From: an uncultured Desulfobacter sp. | Lineage (GTDB): Bacteria; Desulfobacterota; Desulfobacteria; Desulfobacterales; Desulfobacteraceae | DNA length: 64,000 nucleotides | Reading direction: 5' to 3' | Assembly (NCBI RefSeq): GCF_963664415.1 | Contig: NZ_OY761445.1 | Coordinates: 1,328,501-1,392,500 of the forward strand | Shown here: positions 9,324 to 18,493 of the stretch, piece after piece | Numbering within the stretch: the stretch's first letter is position 1 | How the letters are laid out: every line of letters begins with the position of its first letter | Notes under the pieces: model-generated | What the model was told of the DNA's origin: nothing | Databases searched by the model: none | The model's input: only the letters and a program-made list of their open reading frames with translations | Made by a program: the position numbers and the translations under genes

Positions 9324-10613
9324 TCAAATATCTTTAATCAACCGCTCCCCATTACAATTCCGGGCAGCCCTGTCAAACCTGTCCAGACTGTCCTCCAAAG
9401 CCTGGGTCAGCAAAGTACCTGCCGTATATACCGTTGGATTACCCTGATGCTCCACGGCACAAAGGACATCCATAATACTCATGCATTCAATATCCATAGC
9501 AGGCGTGTACCCGGTGGTATTACCTTCAAGATTGACTGAATACAAAACATTTGCATCCATCAGCATCTCCAGAAGATGGTGAACAATGGTTAAAGGCAAA
9601 TTCAGCTCACTGGCGATACGGATATCTGTGGCCGGCGGCTTTTTTTCGGCAAAACGCTGAACACATCCTTTGACAATCTCCAGCATGGCAAGTTTTCTGG
9701 CTCGAATGCTCATGGCATTTAATGTCAGATCCGGAATTTTCGCATGTCCGATATTCTCCCACTCAAAGGCAATTTCTGCACCGTAGAGCAGTACCCCCCA
9801 GGAAACTTGCAACCAGATTAAAAACATGGGCAGTGCGGCAAAACTGCCATAGATGGCATTGTAGCCCGTGACAAAAACCTGAAACTTTAAAAAAGCGGTC
9901 TGTATAATCTGAAATAAGGTACCGGCAAACACCGCGCCTGTGGCCGCTGCCCTGAAATTCACTTTTTTGTGGGGCATGATCACATAAAAAAACATGAACA
10001 GCGCCCAGGTGACCACATAGGGAACGACCTTAATAAAAAAGGAAATAACACCTTTAATGTCAATGGGAACGCCAAGATAGGCCCAGAAGGATTCAAGGTG
10101 AGGAATCATAAACAAATTTACAGATCCGGACAAAACGCCCAAAAGGCCTGCAGCCAGAGCAATGGTCAGATAATCAGTGAGTTTTCTGATCAACGGTCTG
10201 CCATCACTGACCCACCAGATGCGGTTAAATGTATCTTCAATATGAAACATCAATTTAATCAGGGAGTATAAAAGCACCAGGACGCCAAGCACGGCCATGA
10301 GCCCACCCTGGGTTTTTTCCAGCAGATTGTTGGAGAAAACCAGAATATTTTGAACAATCTCCTCATGACCCTCAAATAAAGACATCACCTCTGCCTCAAG
10401 GAACTGCCGGAACCCGAATCCTTTGGCGATGCCAAAGGCCATGGCCATCACAGGCACAATACTCAAAAGGGTGTACAAGCTCAAAGCCGATGCCCGCAAG
10501 GCACAACTGTCCCTCTGATACCCCTTGGCAGCCCTGTAAAGCACCCGGACAGCCTTGGCCTGAAACGACTCAAATGAGAAGGCCGGTATCGGCTTCATTT
10601 TCGATTCAACCAT
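9324..10613 (-). CDS. YihY/BrkB family membrane protein with C-terminal helical domain
   Basis: A 429-residue protein of the YihY (BrkB) family, once misnamed RNase BN. Six membrane segments can be seen between residues 40 and 280, with the family motifs ALSLYTLLSIVPVMA and GSFAALPMFLIWLQVSWGVLLYGAE (residues about 235-260). An extra C-terminal part of about 130 residues resembles a winged helix (TDIRIASELNLPLTIVHHLL). Function is not established for the family. The start overlaps the end of the upstream SDR gene by 19 bases, so the two are translationally linked on the minus strand. Confidence 0.88.
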   Translation of the reverse strand: MVESKMKPIPAFSFESFQAKAVRVLYRAAKGYQRDSCALRASALSLYTLLSIVPVMAMAFGIAKGFGFRQFLEAEVMSLFEGHEEIVQNILVFSNNLLEKTQGGLMAVLGVLVLLYSLIKLMFHIEDTFNRIWWVSDGRPLIRKLTDYLTIALAAGLLGVLSGSVNLFMIPHLESFWAYLGVPIDIKGVISFFIKVVPYVVTWALFMFFYVIMPHKKVNFRAAATGAVFAGTLFQIIQTAFLKFQVFVTGYNAIYGSFAALPMFLIWLQVSWGVLLYGAEIAFEWENIGHAKIPDLTLNAMSIRARKLAMLEIVKGCVQRFAEKKPPATDIRIASELNLPLTIVHHLLEMLMDANVLYSVNLEGNTTGYTPAMDIECMSIMDVLCAVEHQGNPTVYTAGTLLTQALEDSLDRFDRAARNCNGERLIKDI

Positions 10614-11587
10614 ACCTTCAGCCGTTTTAAACCTTCCTCGGTGGAAATTTTGGGTTCATAACCCAGGTCATTTTTTGCCCGGGTGATATCAAACCAGTGG
10701 GAGGTGGCAAGTTCCTTGGCAGCAAACCGGGTCATAGGTGGATCCTTTTTAATGCCAAAGGTTCGGTAAATGAATTCAAAGAGCCATCCGGCTGCATAGG
10801 CGGTCCTTCCAGACACATGCCCTTTAATGGGCGGCAGGCCTGCAGCAGCCAGAAACCCATTGGCCAGGGTCCATTTAGACATGGGCTCATCCTGGCTGAT
10901 AAAATATATGTTCCCGGACAGGTCATGGTTTTGGGACAACTTTTCAGCGGCCAGGATATGTGCATCGGCTGCATTGTCCACATAAATGGTGTCCACAAGA
11001 TCCGTGTCCGGGCCAATGATCTTCAGGCGTTTAGCCCTGCTAATAATGCCCGGTACCAGGTGGTTGTCTTCGGGGCCCCAGATCAAATGGGGCCGTAAGA
11101 TGATCACGCAAAGCCCTTGCTCAGCCGCTTTAATCACCTCTTTTTCCGACAGCGCTTTGGTTTCGGGATAGGGAGCCAGGTATTTGTCCGGATAGGGAAC
11201 CGACTCATCTGCCCCGTGCATATCCTTGTCATCAAACACCACCGAAGGTGAACTGGTATGAATCAGCTGTTTCACCTTATGTTTCATACAGGCATTAATG
11301 ACATTGACGGTCCCGGTGACATTAATACGAAAATATTCATCATAAGCGCCCCAGATACCGGGTTTTGCGGCAACATGGAACACGGTATCCATGCCTTTTA
11401 AGGCATCGGACACAGCATCGGCATCGGCAAGGTCTCCCTGTATCTGGGAAATACCCAGGTTATCCAATTCCATATACCGGGACCGGGAAAATGAAAAAAC
11501 ATTCTCTTCGTTATCAACTAATTTTCTGACCAGCGCCTTTCCTAGAAAGCCACCGCCGCCAGTAACCAACGTATTTCCCAAACTCAT
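10595..11587 (-). CDS. NAD(P)-dependent epimerase/dehydratase (extended SDR, 3-beta-HSD-like)
   Basis: A 330-residue extended short-chain dehydrogenase. The Rossmann motif TGGGGFLG lies at residues 9-16, and the catalytic YPETK pair lies near residue 140. A Thr/Ser-Ser motif (IHTSSPSVVFDD) precedes it. Sequence style resembles the 3-beta-hydroxysteroid dehydrogenase/isomerase branch, which in bacteria includes hopanoid, sterol and NDP-sugar enzymes. The substrate cannot be told from sequence. It forms a two-gene unit with the BrkB-type protein, and is divergent from tRNA-Gly. Confidence 0.88.
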   Translation of the reverse strand: MSLGNTLVTGGGGFLGKALVRKLVDNEENVFSFSRSRYMELDNLGISQIQGDLADADAVSDALKGMDTVFHVAAKPGIWGAYDEYFRINVTGTVNVINACMKHKVKQLIHTSSPSVVFDDKDMHGADESVPYPDKYLAPYPETKALSEKEVIKAAEQGLCVIILRPHLIWGPEDNHLVPGIISRAKRLKIIGPDTDLVDTIYVDNAADAHILAAEKLSQNHDLSGNIYFISQDEPMSKWTLANGFLAAAGLPPIKGHVSGRTAYAAGWLFEFIYRTFGIKKDPPMTRFAAKELATSHWFDITRAKNDLGYEPKISTEEGLKRLKVWLNRK

Positions 11588-11642
11588 TTTCTTTTCACCG
11601 CCTGTATATCTGAAATTTTATGAATATTTGCTAAATCTTTTC

Positions 11643-11671
11643 TTGACAGACTGCAGCTTTTTTTATAGAAA
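11643..11671 (+). promoter_or_regulatory. probable promoter of tRNA-Gly
   Basis: TTGACA (11643-11648) with TAGAAA at 11666-11671 (17-base spacer), or TATAGA at 11664-11669 with a 15-base spacer. Transcription would start about 10-14 bases before the mature tRNA. Confidence 0.55.
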
Positions 11672-11690
11672 TAACTCGCCTTTCAACTGA

Positions 11691-11765
11691 GCGGGAATAA
11701 CTCAGTGGTAGAGTGCGACCTTGCCAAGGTCGAAGTCGCGGGTTCAAATCCCGTTTCCCGCTCCA
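11691..11765 (+). tRNA. tRNA-Gly (anticodon GCC)
   Basis: The acceptor stem GCGGGAA (11691-11697) pairs with TTCCCGC (11755-11761). The anticodon arm shows CTTGCCAAG with anticodon GCC, and the T arm has GGTTCAAATCC. The discriminator base is T and CCA is encoded at 11763-11765. A T-run follows at about 11767. Confidence 0.97.
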
Positions 11766-11783
11766 TCTTTTTTTTAAATTCAC

Positions 11784-12758
11784 TTAAAAATCTAATTTAA
11801 CGCCTAAATCATTTTTTAATGCAAACTCGTAAACAGCGGATGCCACTGTCAGGTCAAATAAAGCCATGCCCACACACTTGAAAAATAAGGTATTGAACGC
11901 CGGATCCTTTTTCTGTTCATCGGTCAAAGGGTCACGGACAAGGCTTGAAAAACCTATCAATTCTGAATTTTTGACAAGGCCTTGCGCCAGGGGCTGACTG
12001 AGATCGCCGGCCTCCTTTGATGCAAAGGGGGTGTCCACATAGATACGATTTGCCGTTTCAATGACGGCATCAGGAAACTCCTTCATATCCGGTCTGAATG
12101 ATCCAATGGAGATAAAGGTTTTTCCCTTTACCAGTTCGGGATCATTGCTGAACACCGGCGTCTTGCTTGTTGTGGCGGCCACGACAAGATTACAGGCCTT
12201 GACCAGACCGTCTGCAGTCTGTGCCACCTTAAAATCGACATCAGGATACTCGCTTGCAAGGCCGGCGACCCTCGCCCGGGCAGTCTCGGGAGAACGATTA
12301 AAAATCATCATCTGCTTTATTCTACGATTGAGCAGCAGATACCTGACCTGGGCCACCCCCTGAACACCAGCGCCTATCACACCGGCAGTTTCAATGTTTT
12401 CACGTGTTAAAATCTTGACGGCAAGCCCGCCCACAGCACCGGTACGCTCTGCCGTCAACGCGGCCCCGTCCATGACAGCCAGCGGCATGCCGGTTTTATT
12501 GTCCGCCAAGGTCATAATCCCGTTGACAGCCGGTGCCCCCAATCTCGGAGCATCCGGAAAAACAGAAACCAGTTTGGTGGCAAAATAGTTGCTTTCAAAG
12601 CAGGGCATTAATAAAAGGGTGTTCTCACCATTTTGAACATGAATTCGGTCTGGCATTGTGTAGTTTTCATCCAGGAGCAACGTGTAGGCATTGGAAATGG
12701 CGTTTAGAATCAGAGACCGGTCAACTTTTGCAATATCTTTTTTGCCAATATAGAGCAC
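11784..12758 (-). CDS. ornithine cyclodeaminase / mu-crystallin family protein
   Basis: A 324-residue NAD(P)-binding protein. The family includes ornithine cyclodeaminase, alanine dehydrogenase of archaea and ketimine reductases. The Rossmann motif VIGAGVQGVAQ lies near residue 133, preceded by AVMDGAALTAERTGAVGGLA, and IFNRSPETARA gives the end of the nucleotide-binding half. No partner gene clarifies the substrate, so a specific enzyme name would be a guess. The gene is alone on its strand and ends 19 bases from the 3' end of tRNA-Gly. Confidence 0.88.
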   Translation of the reverse strand: MLYIGKKDIAKVDRSLILNAISNAYTLLLDENYTMPDRIHVQNGENTLLLMPCFESNYFATKLVSVFPDAPRLGAPAVNGIMTLADNKTGMPLAVMDGAALTAERTGAVGGLAVKILTRENIETAGVIGAGVQGVAQVRYLLLNRRIKQMMIFNRSPETARARVAGLASEYPDVDFKVAQTADGLVKACNLVVAATTSKTPVFSNDPELVKGKTFISIGSFRPDMKEFPDAVIETANRIYVDTPFASKEAGDLSQPLAQGLVKNSELIGFSSLVRDPLTDEQKKDPAFNTLFFKCVGMALFDLTVASAVYEFALKNDLGVKLDF

Positions 12759-12878
12759 GACGTTATTCTCCTCAATTGTTTAATAATCATAGATTCCACA
12801 TACCACAGCCATAAAAAAAAGGCCATGGGAACCACTGAAGGTATGCCTTGGACGCCAATTATGTTACAACCGGTCCAT

Positions 12879-12938
12879 CAACGGCCATGGGCCGACCTGA
12901 CATATCACCTGCCAGGCTCAGCCCACAACAAAGTTTGA
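12879..12938 (+). repeat. dispersed palindromic repeat, copy 3
   Basis: Reads CAACGGCCATGGGCCGACCT, then an internal palindromic part, then GGCTCAGCCCACAACAAAG. It lies in the gap between the divergent cyclodeaminase and Nudix genes. A weaker half-match (GGCCATGGGAACCA) lies just upstream at about 12822 and could be a decayed extra copy. Confidence 0.7.
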
Positions 12939-12997
12939 AAGATCTGAGTGACTTACCCAGTCTTTCATATAAAAAAAGACAAACAAAAGAACTAATC

Positions 12998-13606
12998 ATG
13001 AACAAAAAACAAGAACAAGTCTTATGCATTGACAGAAAAAATCTTCCGGCGTCCTGGGTAACTCCCAAAACGGTTCTTCCCATGGCGTTTAGCACATTTT
13101 CCGCCACATGCACCAAAGCTGAATTTTCCTTTGTCCGCCGGGACATTGCCGAAGAAGACAGACAAAAAAAACAGATTATCCCGTATATTCTTTTGCAGAC
13201 AGCCGATGGCGGTATGACCGCGGCCTACAACAGGCAGGGCAGCGAAACGCGCCTCCATGACCTGTGGTCCATCGGAATCGGCGGCCATATCAACCCGGAA
13301 GACACAACCTTGGAAACTGATAGTTTTGAAATTATTTTAAAAAGCGGTATGCAAAGGGAATTAGATGAGGAACTGATCCGGCGAATTGACGCAGATCCCA
13401 TTGAATTCTTAGGCATTATCAGTGAAGACCTCACACCGGTGGGCAGCGTTCATATGGGGGCGGTCTTTGTGATCAGAACACAAGATCCCAAAGGCTATCT
13501 GCCCGGCGAAGAGTTACACAGTTTTACCTGGCATGCAACACCAACGCTTTTGCGACTGAATTTAGAGCTATGGTCCGAACTGGCCCTGGAACTTATCACT
13601 CAATGA
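12998..13606 (+). CDS. Nudix-type hydrolase (phosphoesterase)
   Basis: A protein of about 202 residues, if started at the ATG at 12998 (MNKKQEQVLC). The frame stays open upstream to a TTG at 12848, but that stretch overlaps repeat copy 3 and looks non-coding. A Nudix-like box is visible: GIGGHINPED followed by MQRELDEEL with the Arg-Glu-x-x-Glu-Glu core. The spacing between the Gly part and the Arg-Glu part is longer than in the standard 23-residue box. The substrate is unknown. The 3' end overlaps the convergent YerC/TrpR-like gene by 39 bases. Confidence 0.75.
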   Translation: MNKKQEQVLCIDRKNLPASWVTPKTVLPMAFSTFSATCTKAEFSFVRRDIAEEDRQKKQIIPYILLQTADGGMTAAYNRQGSETRLHDLWSIGIGGHINPEDTTLETDSFEIILKSGMQRELDEELIRRIDADPIEFLGIISEDLTPVGSVHMGAVFVIRTQDPKGYLPGEELHSFTWHATPTLLRLNLELWSELALELITQ

Positions 13607-13861
13607 ATCTAAAACCTTAAGTGCAACAGAACCTTTTTTTTTCAGCACCTTTGATCCCCGGGTTATTTTACACAGACTGATGCCGTATTTTTCAGCAATT
13701 TTGCGCTGGGTCATTCCCGCATGCAAATCTTTTAAAAGCTTCCAGCGCAAAGAAAGGTCCGAAAGCTCCGCCGGTGTAAAAATTTCTTCAAAAAAACATT
13801 CCAGCTCATCCTTGTTTTTAATGGATAAAATGACGTCCAGTAATTCTTGATCGATACGCAT
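13568..13861 (-). CDS. YerC/YecD family TrpR-related protein
   Basis: A 97-residue helix-turn-helix protein of the TrpR superfamily. The part LTPAELSDLSLRWKLLKDL-like segment (here FTPAELSDLSLRWKLLKDL, residues 28-46) and MTQRKIAEKYGISLCKITRGSK, about residues 50-71, match the TrpR DNA-binding helices. YerC-type members are not known to bind tryptophan in general, and no trp gene is present here. It sits 22 bases after the AMMECR1 gene on the same strand, so the two are probably cotranscribed. Confidence 0.85.
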   Translation of the reverse strand: MRIDQELLDVILSIKNKDELECFFEEIFTPAELSDLSLRWKLLKDLHAGMTQRKIAEKYGISLCKITRGSKVLKKKGSVALKVLDSLSDKFQGQFGP

Positions 13862-13883
13862 AAAATTTTTGCATCCTGGTGGT

Positions 13884-14447
13884 CTATTTTTTTTCAGAAA
13901 ATAAATGAACCCTGTAAGTATGGACAGTCAGACTGCCTTTGCCCCATTCATCGGCATCAAGTCCGGCTTTGATACACAATTGGGATAAAAAGGAAGCCGG
14001 GTCAGGCAATTGTTCCCAAACCTGGGGAAGAAAGGTTGCCTGCCTGCTTCCTTTCTTAATAATTACGCCATGTTTGAACGGTACAAGTCTTTGGAGCAAT
14101 TCATTTGCCCCATCGTATTCGAATTCTTCAGGCGGAGACAAAAGACTGATCTCCAGATCCACCTGGTCAAATTCATCCTCGGAAAGGGGCGCAAAACGTG
14201 AATCTTTGAAAGCCGCAAGCCTTGCAATTTCCTTAATTCCTGTTTTCAATGGTTCAATCGGTTCTATGACACCAATGCAACCTCTTAAACAGCTGTTTTT
14301 ATGCAAGCTCACAAACAGACCCAGTTTAGCTTCAAGAAAGGACTGGTCTAAATCAATTTGCGACTTATCCACAGGCAACCCGAGTTTTTCGGCAATACTG
14401 ATACGAGCCATTTCCAGCAGCATCTTACCTTGCTTGTCACTGATCAT
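13884..14447 (-). CDS. amrA: AMMECR1 domain protein (AmmeMemoRadiSam system protein A)
   Basis: A 187-residue AMMECR1 protein. The family hallmark LRGCIGVIEP (residues about 54-63) is present. In many prokaryotes AMMECR1 occurs with a Memo-like protein and a radical SAM enzyme (the AmmeMemoRadiSam set), whose reaction has not been worked out. The Memo and radical SAM partners are not in this window. The ATG at 14445-14447 gives an N-terminus typical of the family. The TrpR-like gene is directly downstream. Confidence 0.9.
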   Translation of the reverse strand: MISDKQGKMLLEMARISIAEKLGLPVDKSQIDLDQSFLEAKLGLFVSLHKNSCLRGCIGVIEPIEPLKTGIKEIARLAAFKDSRFAPLSEDEFDQVDLEISLLSPPEEFEYDGANELLQRLVPFKHGVIIKKGSRQATFLPQVWEQLPDPASFLSQLCIKAGLDADEWGKGSLTVHTYRVHLFSEKK

Positions 14448-14918
14448 TTTCCAGCGTACCTTTTTAACTGTTAATTAACGATAGTTAATATGAAAGTACC
14501 AACAAGTTGTTGAGTTTCTTTCGTATTTTATTGTGGGCCGGGCCTGGGTGCTGATAGACCAGGCCCGGCCCATGGCCGTTATATACAAACGTAGCATCAC
14601 CCAATCCAGAAAAAAAGAAAAACTTGCTCCCTCTGATATTCCACGCCCGGGTAATGTTTAACAATTTCCCAATATAAAGAATTTAAAAGAATAAGACGGA
14701 AATAAGCGGAAAATTAGTTTTTTAAAGATCGACAATTCGTGGAACCATCTAATTTAGGATAATAAATCTCCAAATTTTTTCGTTAATTCTACATAATCAG
14801 GTTTGACTTGAATACCTTTCTAAATTATCGTGGGGTTTAATTGGCTTGGTAGATTTGAAATATTAAAAATCAAATCACACGCTAAAACAGCAAAAAACAT
14901 AATAGTTAATGGTGATAA
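14448..14918. other. 471-bp intergenic region
   Basis: This divergent region holds repeat copy 4 (14522-14581). The rest is AT-rich, with no ORF, tRNA or clear promoter that I could defend. Confidence 0.5.
14522..14581 (-). repeat. dispersed palindromic repeat, copy 4 (most symmetric)
   Basis: The core is a perfect 14-bp inverted repeat: TGGGCCGGGCCTGG (14534-14547) and CCAGGCCCGGCCCA (14559-14572) around an 11-base loop. It is followed by TGGCCGTTA, so on the minus strand it starts TAACGGCCATGG as in the other copies. It is not near a stop codon. Confidence 0.8.
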
Positions 14919-15218
14919 ATGACTGTCATTGATCAGAAACTGGTGAACAAACTAATAGAAAACGGGGTGGATATAGCCTTAATCCCAGGGTTTATCCGCA
15001 GCCTAGCCAATGCGTTCCTGATCAATCCGAACATGTCCTATTGCCAAGCCCGAAAACGCCTCAAATACCTGGGATGGGAAGATATTGAAATTGATTATCA
15101 TACCTTCTCTTTGGCAGTGAATGTTCTTGAGACAAAGGGACTTAAGCGTCTTAAGTACAAATCTGCTCCATGGTATTTATCCAGCTTTAATGCCGGACAG
15201 TCTCCGGTAATCTATTAG
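14919..15218 (+). CDS. small protein of unknown function (99 aa)
   Basis: I do not recognise this protein. It starts MTVIDQKLVNKLIENG and contains NPNMSYCQARKRLKYLGWED, then an amphipathic helical C-terminal half ending in SAPWYLSSF. It has a mixed charged and hydrophobic composition typical of a folded cytosolic protein, with no signal peptide or membrane segment. A weak ribosome binding site (GGTGAT) precedes the ATG. It stands alone between AMMECR1 and purB. The coding-like composition and clean start make it a likely real gene. Confidence 0.6.
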   Translation: MTVIDQKLVNKLIENGVDIALIPGFIRSLANAFLINPNMSYCQARKRLKYLGWEDIEIDYHTFSLAVNVLETKGLKRLKYKSAPWYLSSFNAGQSPVIY

Positions 15219-15271
15219 AAGCTACCTTAAAGTTTTAAGATAGCTTCCATACGCCGTTAAAAAAACAACGA

Positions 15272-16660
15272 TTATTCTTTTTTTAATTTATCCTTAAAAT
15301 ACCTGTCCACCAAGGCTTCAGCAAGTCCCAGGTACGTTTGGGGTGAAAGCGCTTCCATGCGTTCTTTGACGTCATGAGGCACCTTTTCAAGGCCGTCCAC
15401 AAACCGGGCCAGATCCTCTTTTTGAATCTTTCTGCCCCGGGTCAAATCTTTGAGCCGTTCATAGGGATTATCCTCACCATATTCCCGCATAACGGTTTGA
15501 AAGGGTTCGGCCAGAAGTTCGGGGTTATCGTTAAGATCCTTTTCAAGCACCTCTTGGTTTAAATCCACTTTTGACAGGCCTTTTATTGCATTTTTTATCC
15601 CAATGGTAAAATACCCGAATACAGTGCCGAGGCTGCGCAACACTGTGCTGTCACTCAAGTCCCTCTGGAACCGGGATTTCTGCAGCTTAACCGCCAAATG
15701 TTCCATCATGGAAATCGCAAGGCCCATATTCCCTTCACTGTTCTCAAAATCAATAGGATTGACCTTATGAGGCATTGTGGATGATCCGGTCTCACCCGCC
15801 TTAACCCGTTGCTTGAAATATCCCAAACTGATATACCCCCACATGTCACGGTCGAAATCAATCATTACCGCCGCAACCCGAACCATGGCATGGAGTACCC
15901 TAGACAGAGCCGTATTTGGATTTATCTGAGTGGTGTATAAAATGGGCTCAAGCCCCAGGTAATCCCGAATAAAACGTTCGGAAGCAGCCATCCAGTCAAT
16001 TTCAGGAAACGCAAACACATGGGCGTTGTAATTGCCCGTTGCCCCGTTTATTTTTGACTGGATTTTGGTATCTTCCAGCACCTGAATTTCTTGGTTCAAT
16101 CGCCAGGCAAAATTAACAAACTCTTTGCCCGGGGTCGTAGGCGTAGCAGGTTGCCCGTGGGTACGGGACATCATTGGGATGCTTTTATATGCCAAGGCTT
16201 TTTTCTCAAGATCCGCCACAAAGGTTTTGAGCAGTTCTACTACCATGTCCTTGCCTTTTTTAAGCATCAACCCATATGCCGTATTATTGATATCTTCGGA
16301 AGTGCATGCAAAATGGACCCATTCCCGTATGGGAGCAAGCCCTGCCGCATCCAATTTTTCTTTAATAAAATATTCCACGGCCTTTACATCGTGGTTGGTC
16401 CTGGACTCTATCTCTTTGACCCTGAGCGCATAATCCTCATTAAAATCATTTATTAAAACCTCCAGGCCGGATAAATCCAAGGCCTGGTCAGCTTTTATAA
16501 CCTCATGGACCTTTAAATCCGTTATCAAAAATTTCAGCCACTTAAGTTCAACGTGAATCCTGTGATGAATCAGTCCGGATTCACTGAAAATATTTGAAAG
16601 AACACCGGTAAGACGGGCATAACGTCCGTCTATGGGTGTGATGGATAACACCTGTGTCAT
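15272..16660 (-). CDS. purB: adenylosuccinate lyase
   Basis: PurB acts twice in purine synthesis, releasing fumarate from SAICAR and from adenylosuccinate. The 462-residue protein carries the superfamily signature ETGSSTMPHKVNPIDFEN (near residue 290), which contains the catalytic serine loop, and SRTHGQPATPTTPGKE near 165. The long form, of about 460 residues, matches the E. coli-type PurB. No other purine gene is nearby and the gene appears to be monocistronic. Confidence 0.97.
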   Translation of the reverse strand: MTQVLSITPIDGRYARLTGVLSNIFSESGLIHHRIHVELKWLKFLITDLKVHEVIKADQALDLSGLEVLINDFNEDYALRVKEIESRTNHDVKAVEYFIKEKLDAAGLAPIREWVHFACTSEDINNTAYGLMLKKGKDMVVELLKTFVADLEKKALAYKSIPMMSRTHGQPATPTTPGKEFVNFAWRLNQEIQVLEDTKIQSKINGATGNYNAHVFAFPEIDWMAASERFIRDYLGLEPILYTTQINPNTALSRVLHAMVRVAAVMIDFDRDMWGYISLGYFKQRVKAGETGSSTMPHKVNPIDFENSEGNMGLAISMMEHLAVKLQKSRFQRDLSDSTVLRSLGTVFGYFTIGIKNAIKGLSKVDLNQEVLEKDLNDNPELLAEPFQTVMREYGEDNPYERLKDLTRGRKIQKEDLARFVDGLEKVPHDVKERMEALSPQTYLGLAEALVDRYFKDKLKKE

Positions 16661-16937
16661 TTTCTCTCCATGATGAATAATTTAATATGAACGCCCGTTA
16701 ATTTTTTATCTAACAAATAGCAAACTATTGAACAATAAACAATGTGTAAACAGGCACACCGAATCCAAGGCAAGACACCATCGGCATAATACAACCACCA
16801 TGTTGATTTTACAATTAAATACAATAAGCGGCCAACCATATCTTGACAATCCTTAAGGATTTAAAGTATTTTACGAACCTGTTTTTATTAATCTTTCAAG
16901 AAGCGAGCTTTGTGTGCCGCAGGAGTAAATAGTTATT
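16661..16937. other. intergenic region between purB and ihfA
   Basis: 277 bp between divergent genes. It holds the ihfA promoter at 16843-16872. An open frame on the minus strand in this region has no protein-like composition and I do not call it. Confidence 0.4.
16843..16872 (+). promoter_or_regulatory. probable sigma-70 promoter of the IHF-alpha/HU gene
   Basis: TTGACA (16843-16848), 18-base spacer, TATTTT (16867-16872), 66 bases upstream of the ATG. The leader includes CAGGAGTAAATAG, with GGAG about 11 bases from the start. Confidence 0.6.
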
Positions 16938-17228
16938 ATGGCACTGACCAAAACCATTATTGCAGAAAAAATACAGAATGAACTGGACCTGTCAAGAACC
17001 GTTGCCTATGATGTCATGGAAGAGTTTCTTGAAATCATAAAAGAGACCATTTCAAGTGGTGAAGATATCATGATTTCCGGTTTCGGCAAATTTTGTGTAA
17101 ATGAAAAAAAAGCAAGAAAAGGACGCAACCCTGCAACCGATGAAGAGATGACGCTTCCGGCCCGACGGGTTGTCACCTTTAAATGTTCCGGAAAACTCCG
17201 GGATTTGATTAATTCAGACAGCCAATAA
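16938..17228 (+). CDS. ihfA: integration host factor alpha subunit / HU family DNA-binding protein
   Basis: A 96-residue nucleoid protein of the HU/IHF family. The N-terminus MALTKTIIAEKIQNEL and the arm region GRNPATDEEMTLPARRVVTF, where Pro-Ala-Arg-Arg-Val-Val intercalates DNA, match IHF-alpha more closely than HU. It would bend DNA and assist sigma-54 promoters, several of which I read in this window. It is followed after 4 bases by the M48 protease gene. Confidence 0.9.
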   Translation: MALTKTIIAEKIQNELDLSRTVAYDVMEEFLEIIKETISSGEDIMISGFGKFCVNEKKARKGRNPATDEEMTLPARRVVTFKCSGKLRDLINSDSQ

Positions 17229-17232
17229 AACA

Positions 17233-18489
17233 ATGTTTTTATCCGACCAGACGATCATCAACATCATTCTTGTTACACTCATTGTAGACTATACAATGAA
17301 TTATGTGGCTGATCGTCTGAACATCGGCCGACTCACAACGCACCTGCCTGAAAAATTTTCAGATGTTTACGACAAAAAACGGTACGAACAGTCCCAAAAT
17401 TACCTTAGAGTCACCACCCGATTTGGCACGATAACGTCAACCATTGATCTTGTTATTCTATTGATTTTTTGGTTTACAGGCGGATTCGGCGTCCTTGATG
17501 GTTTTGTCAGGCAAACCGGATGGGCTTCCATTGGCTGCGGACTTTTATTTATCGGAATCCTGGCAGGGTGCAAATTTATCATATCCCTGCCCTTTTCCAT
17601 CTATTCCACCTTTATCATAGAAGAAAAATTCGGGTTTAACAAAACCACACCAAAGATTTTTATTCTGGATTTGTTTAAATCCATGATTTTATCCCTGGCG
17701 CTGGGCATCCCCCTGCTGTCTGCCATATTCTGGTTTCTGGAAAGCACGGGCCCCTGGGCCTGGATAATCTGCTGGGGTGTGACCACCGTGTTTATCCTGG
17801 CAGTGCAATACATTGTTCCCACATGGATCATGCCGTTGTTCAATAAGTTTACCCCTCTTGAAGATGGTGAATTAAAAAACAAACTTTTTGCCTATGCCAA
17901 AACCATTGATTTTCCTTTGACCCAAATCTTTGTCATGGACGGTTCAAAACGCAGCACAAAATCCAACGCGTTTTTCACCGGGTTTGGAAAAAACAAACGC
18001 ATTGTACTGTTTGACACTCTAATCAACGCCCATACCCCGGACGAACTTCTGGCCGTACTTGCCCATGAAATGGGCCATTTCAAAAAAAAGCACATTCAGC
18101 GCCGTCTGATCTTCGGCATTCTTCAGATGGGGGTAATTTTTTACCTTCTATCTTTATTCATCACCCAGCAAAGCCTTTTTACGGCATTTTATGTGGATAC
18201 GCCGTCGATATATGCCGGCCTTGTTTTTTTCAGTATTCTGTTTTCCCCGGTTGATCTGGTCATCTCCATTATCATGCAGTTCTTTTCGAGGAAAGACGAA
18301 TACCAAGCAGACCATTTTGCCGCAGTGACAACAGAAAAGGCCGGGGCGCTAATATCGGCATTAAAAAAACTCAGCGCCGATAATCTTGCCAACCTGACCC
18401 CGCACCCCTTTTATGTATTTTTAAATTATTCCCACCCGCCACTGGCACAGCGCGTCGAAGCCATGGAAAATCTTGAAGGGAGGGTTTAA
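17233..18489 (+). CDS. M48 family metallopeptidase (Ste24/CAAX protease type)
   Basis: A 418-residue polytopic membrane zinc protease. The active site HEMGH lies near residue 279 and the third ligand is in DEYQADHFA near residue 356. Membrane segments can be seen at about residues 5-22, 70-85, 97-118, 145-172, 178-200 and 290-320. The length and layout match the Ste24 type, which also includes membrane quality-control proteases such as HtpX relatives. The substrate is unknown. It starts 4 bases after ihfA and its end lies just before the yfcE-type gene. Confidence 0.92.
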   Translation: MFLSDQTIINIILVTLIVDYTMNYVADRLNIGRLTTHLPEKFSDVYDKKRYEQSQNYLRVTTRFGTITSTIDLVILLIFWFTGGFGVLDGFVRQTGWASIGCGLLFIGILAGCKFIISLPFSIYSTFIIEEKFGFNKTTPKIFILDLFKSMILSLALGIPLLSAIFWFLESTGPWAWIICWGVTTVFILAVQYIVPTWIMPLFNKFTPLEDGELKNKLFAYAKTIDFPLTQIFVMDGSKRSTKSNAFFTGFGKNKRIVLFDTLINAHTPDELLAVLAHEMGHFKKKHIQRRLIFGILQMGVIFYLLSLFITQQSLFTAFYVDTPSIYAGLVFFSILFSPVDLVISIIMQFFSRKDEYQADHFAAVTTEKAGALISALKKLSADNLANLTPHPFYVFLNYSHPPLAQRVEAMENLEGRV

Positions 18490-18493
18490 AATT

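Noticed and set aside
12848..12997. N-terminal extension of the Nudix protein from a TTG start
   Set aside because: The stretch overlaps repeat copy 3 and reads as low-quality coding; the ATG at 12998 starts the protein properly.
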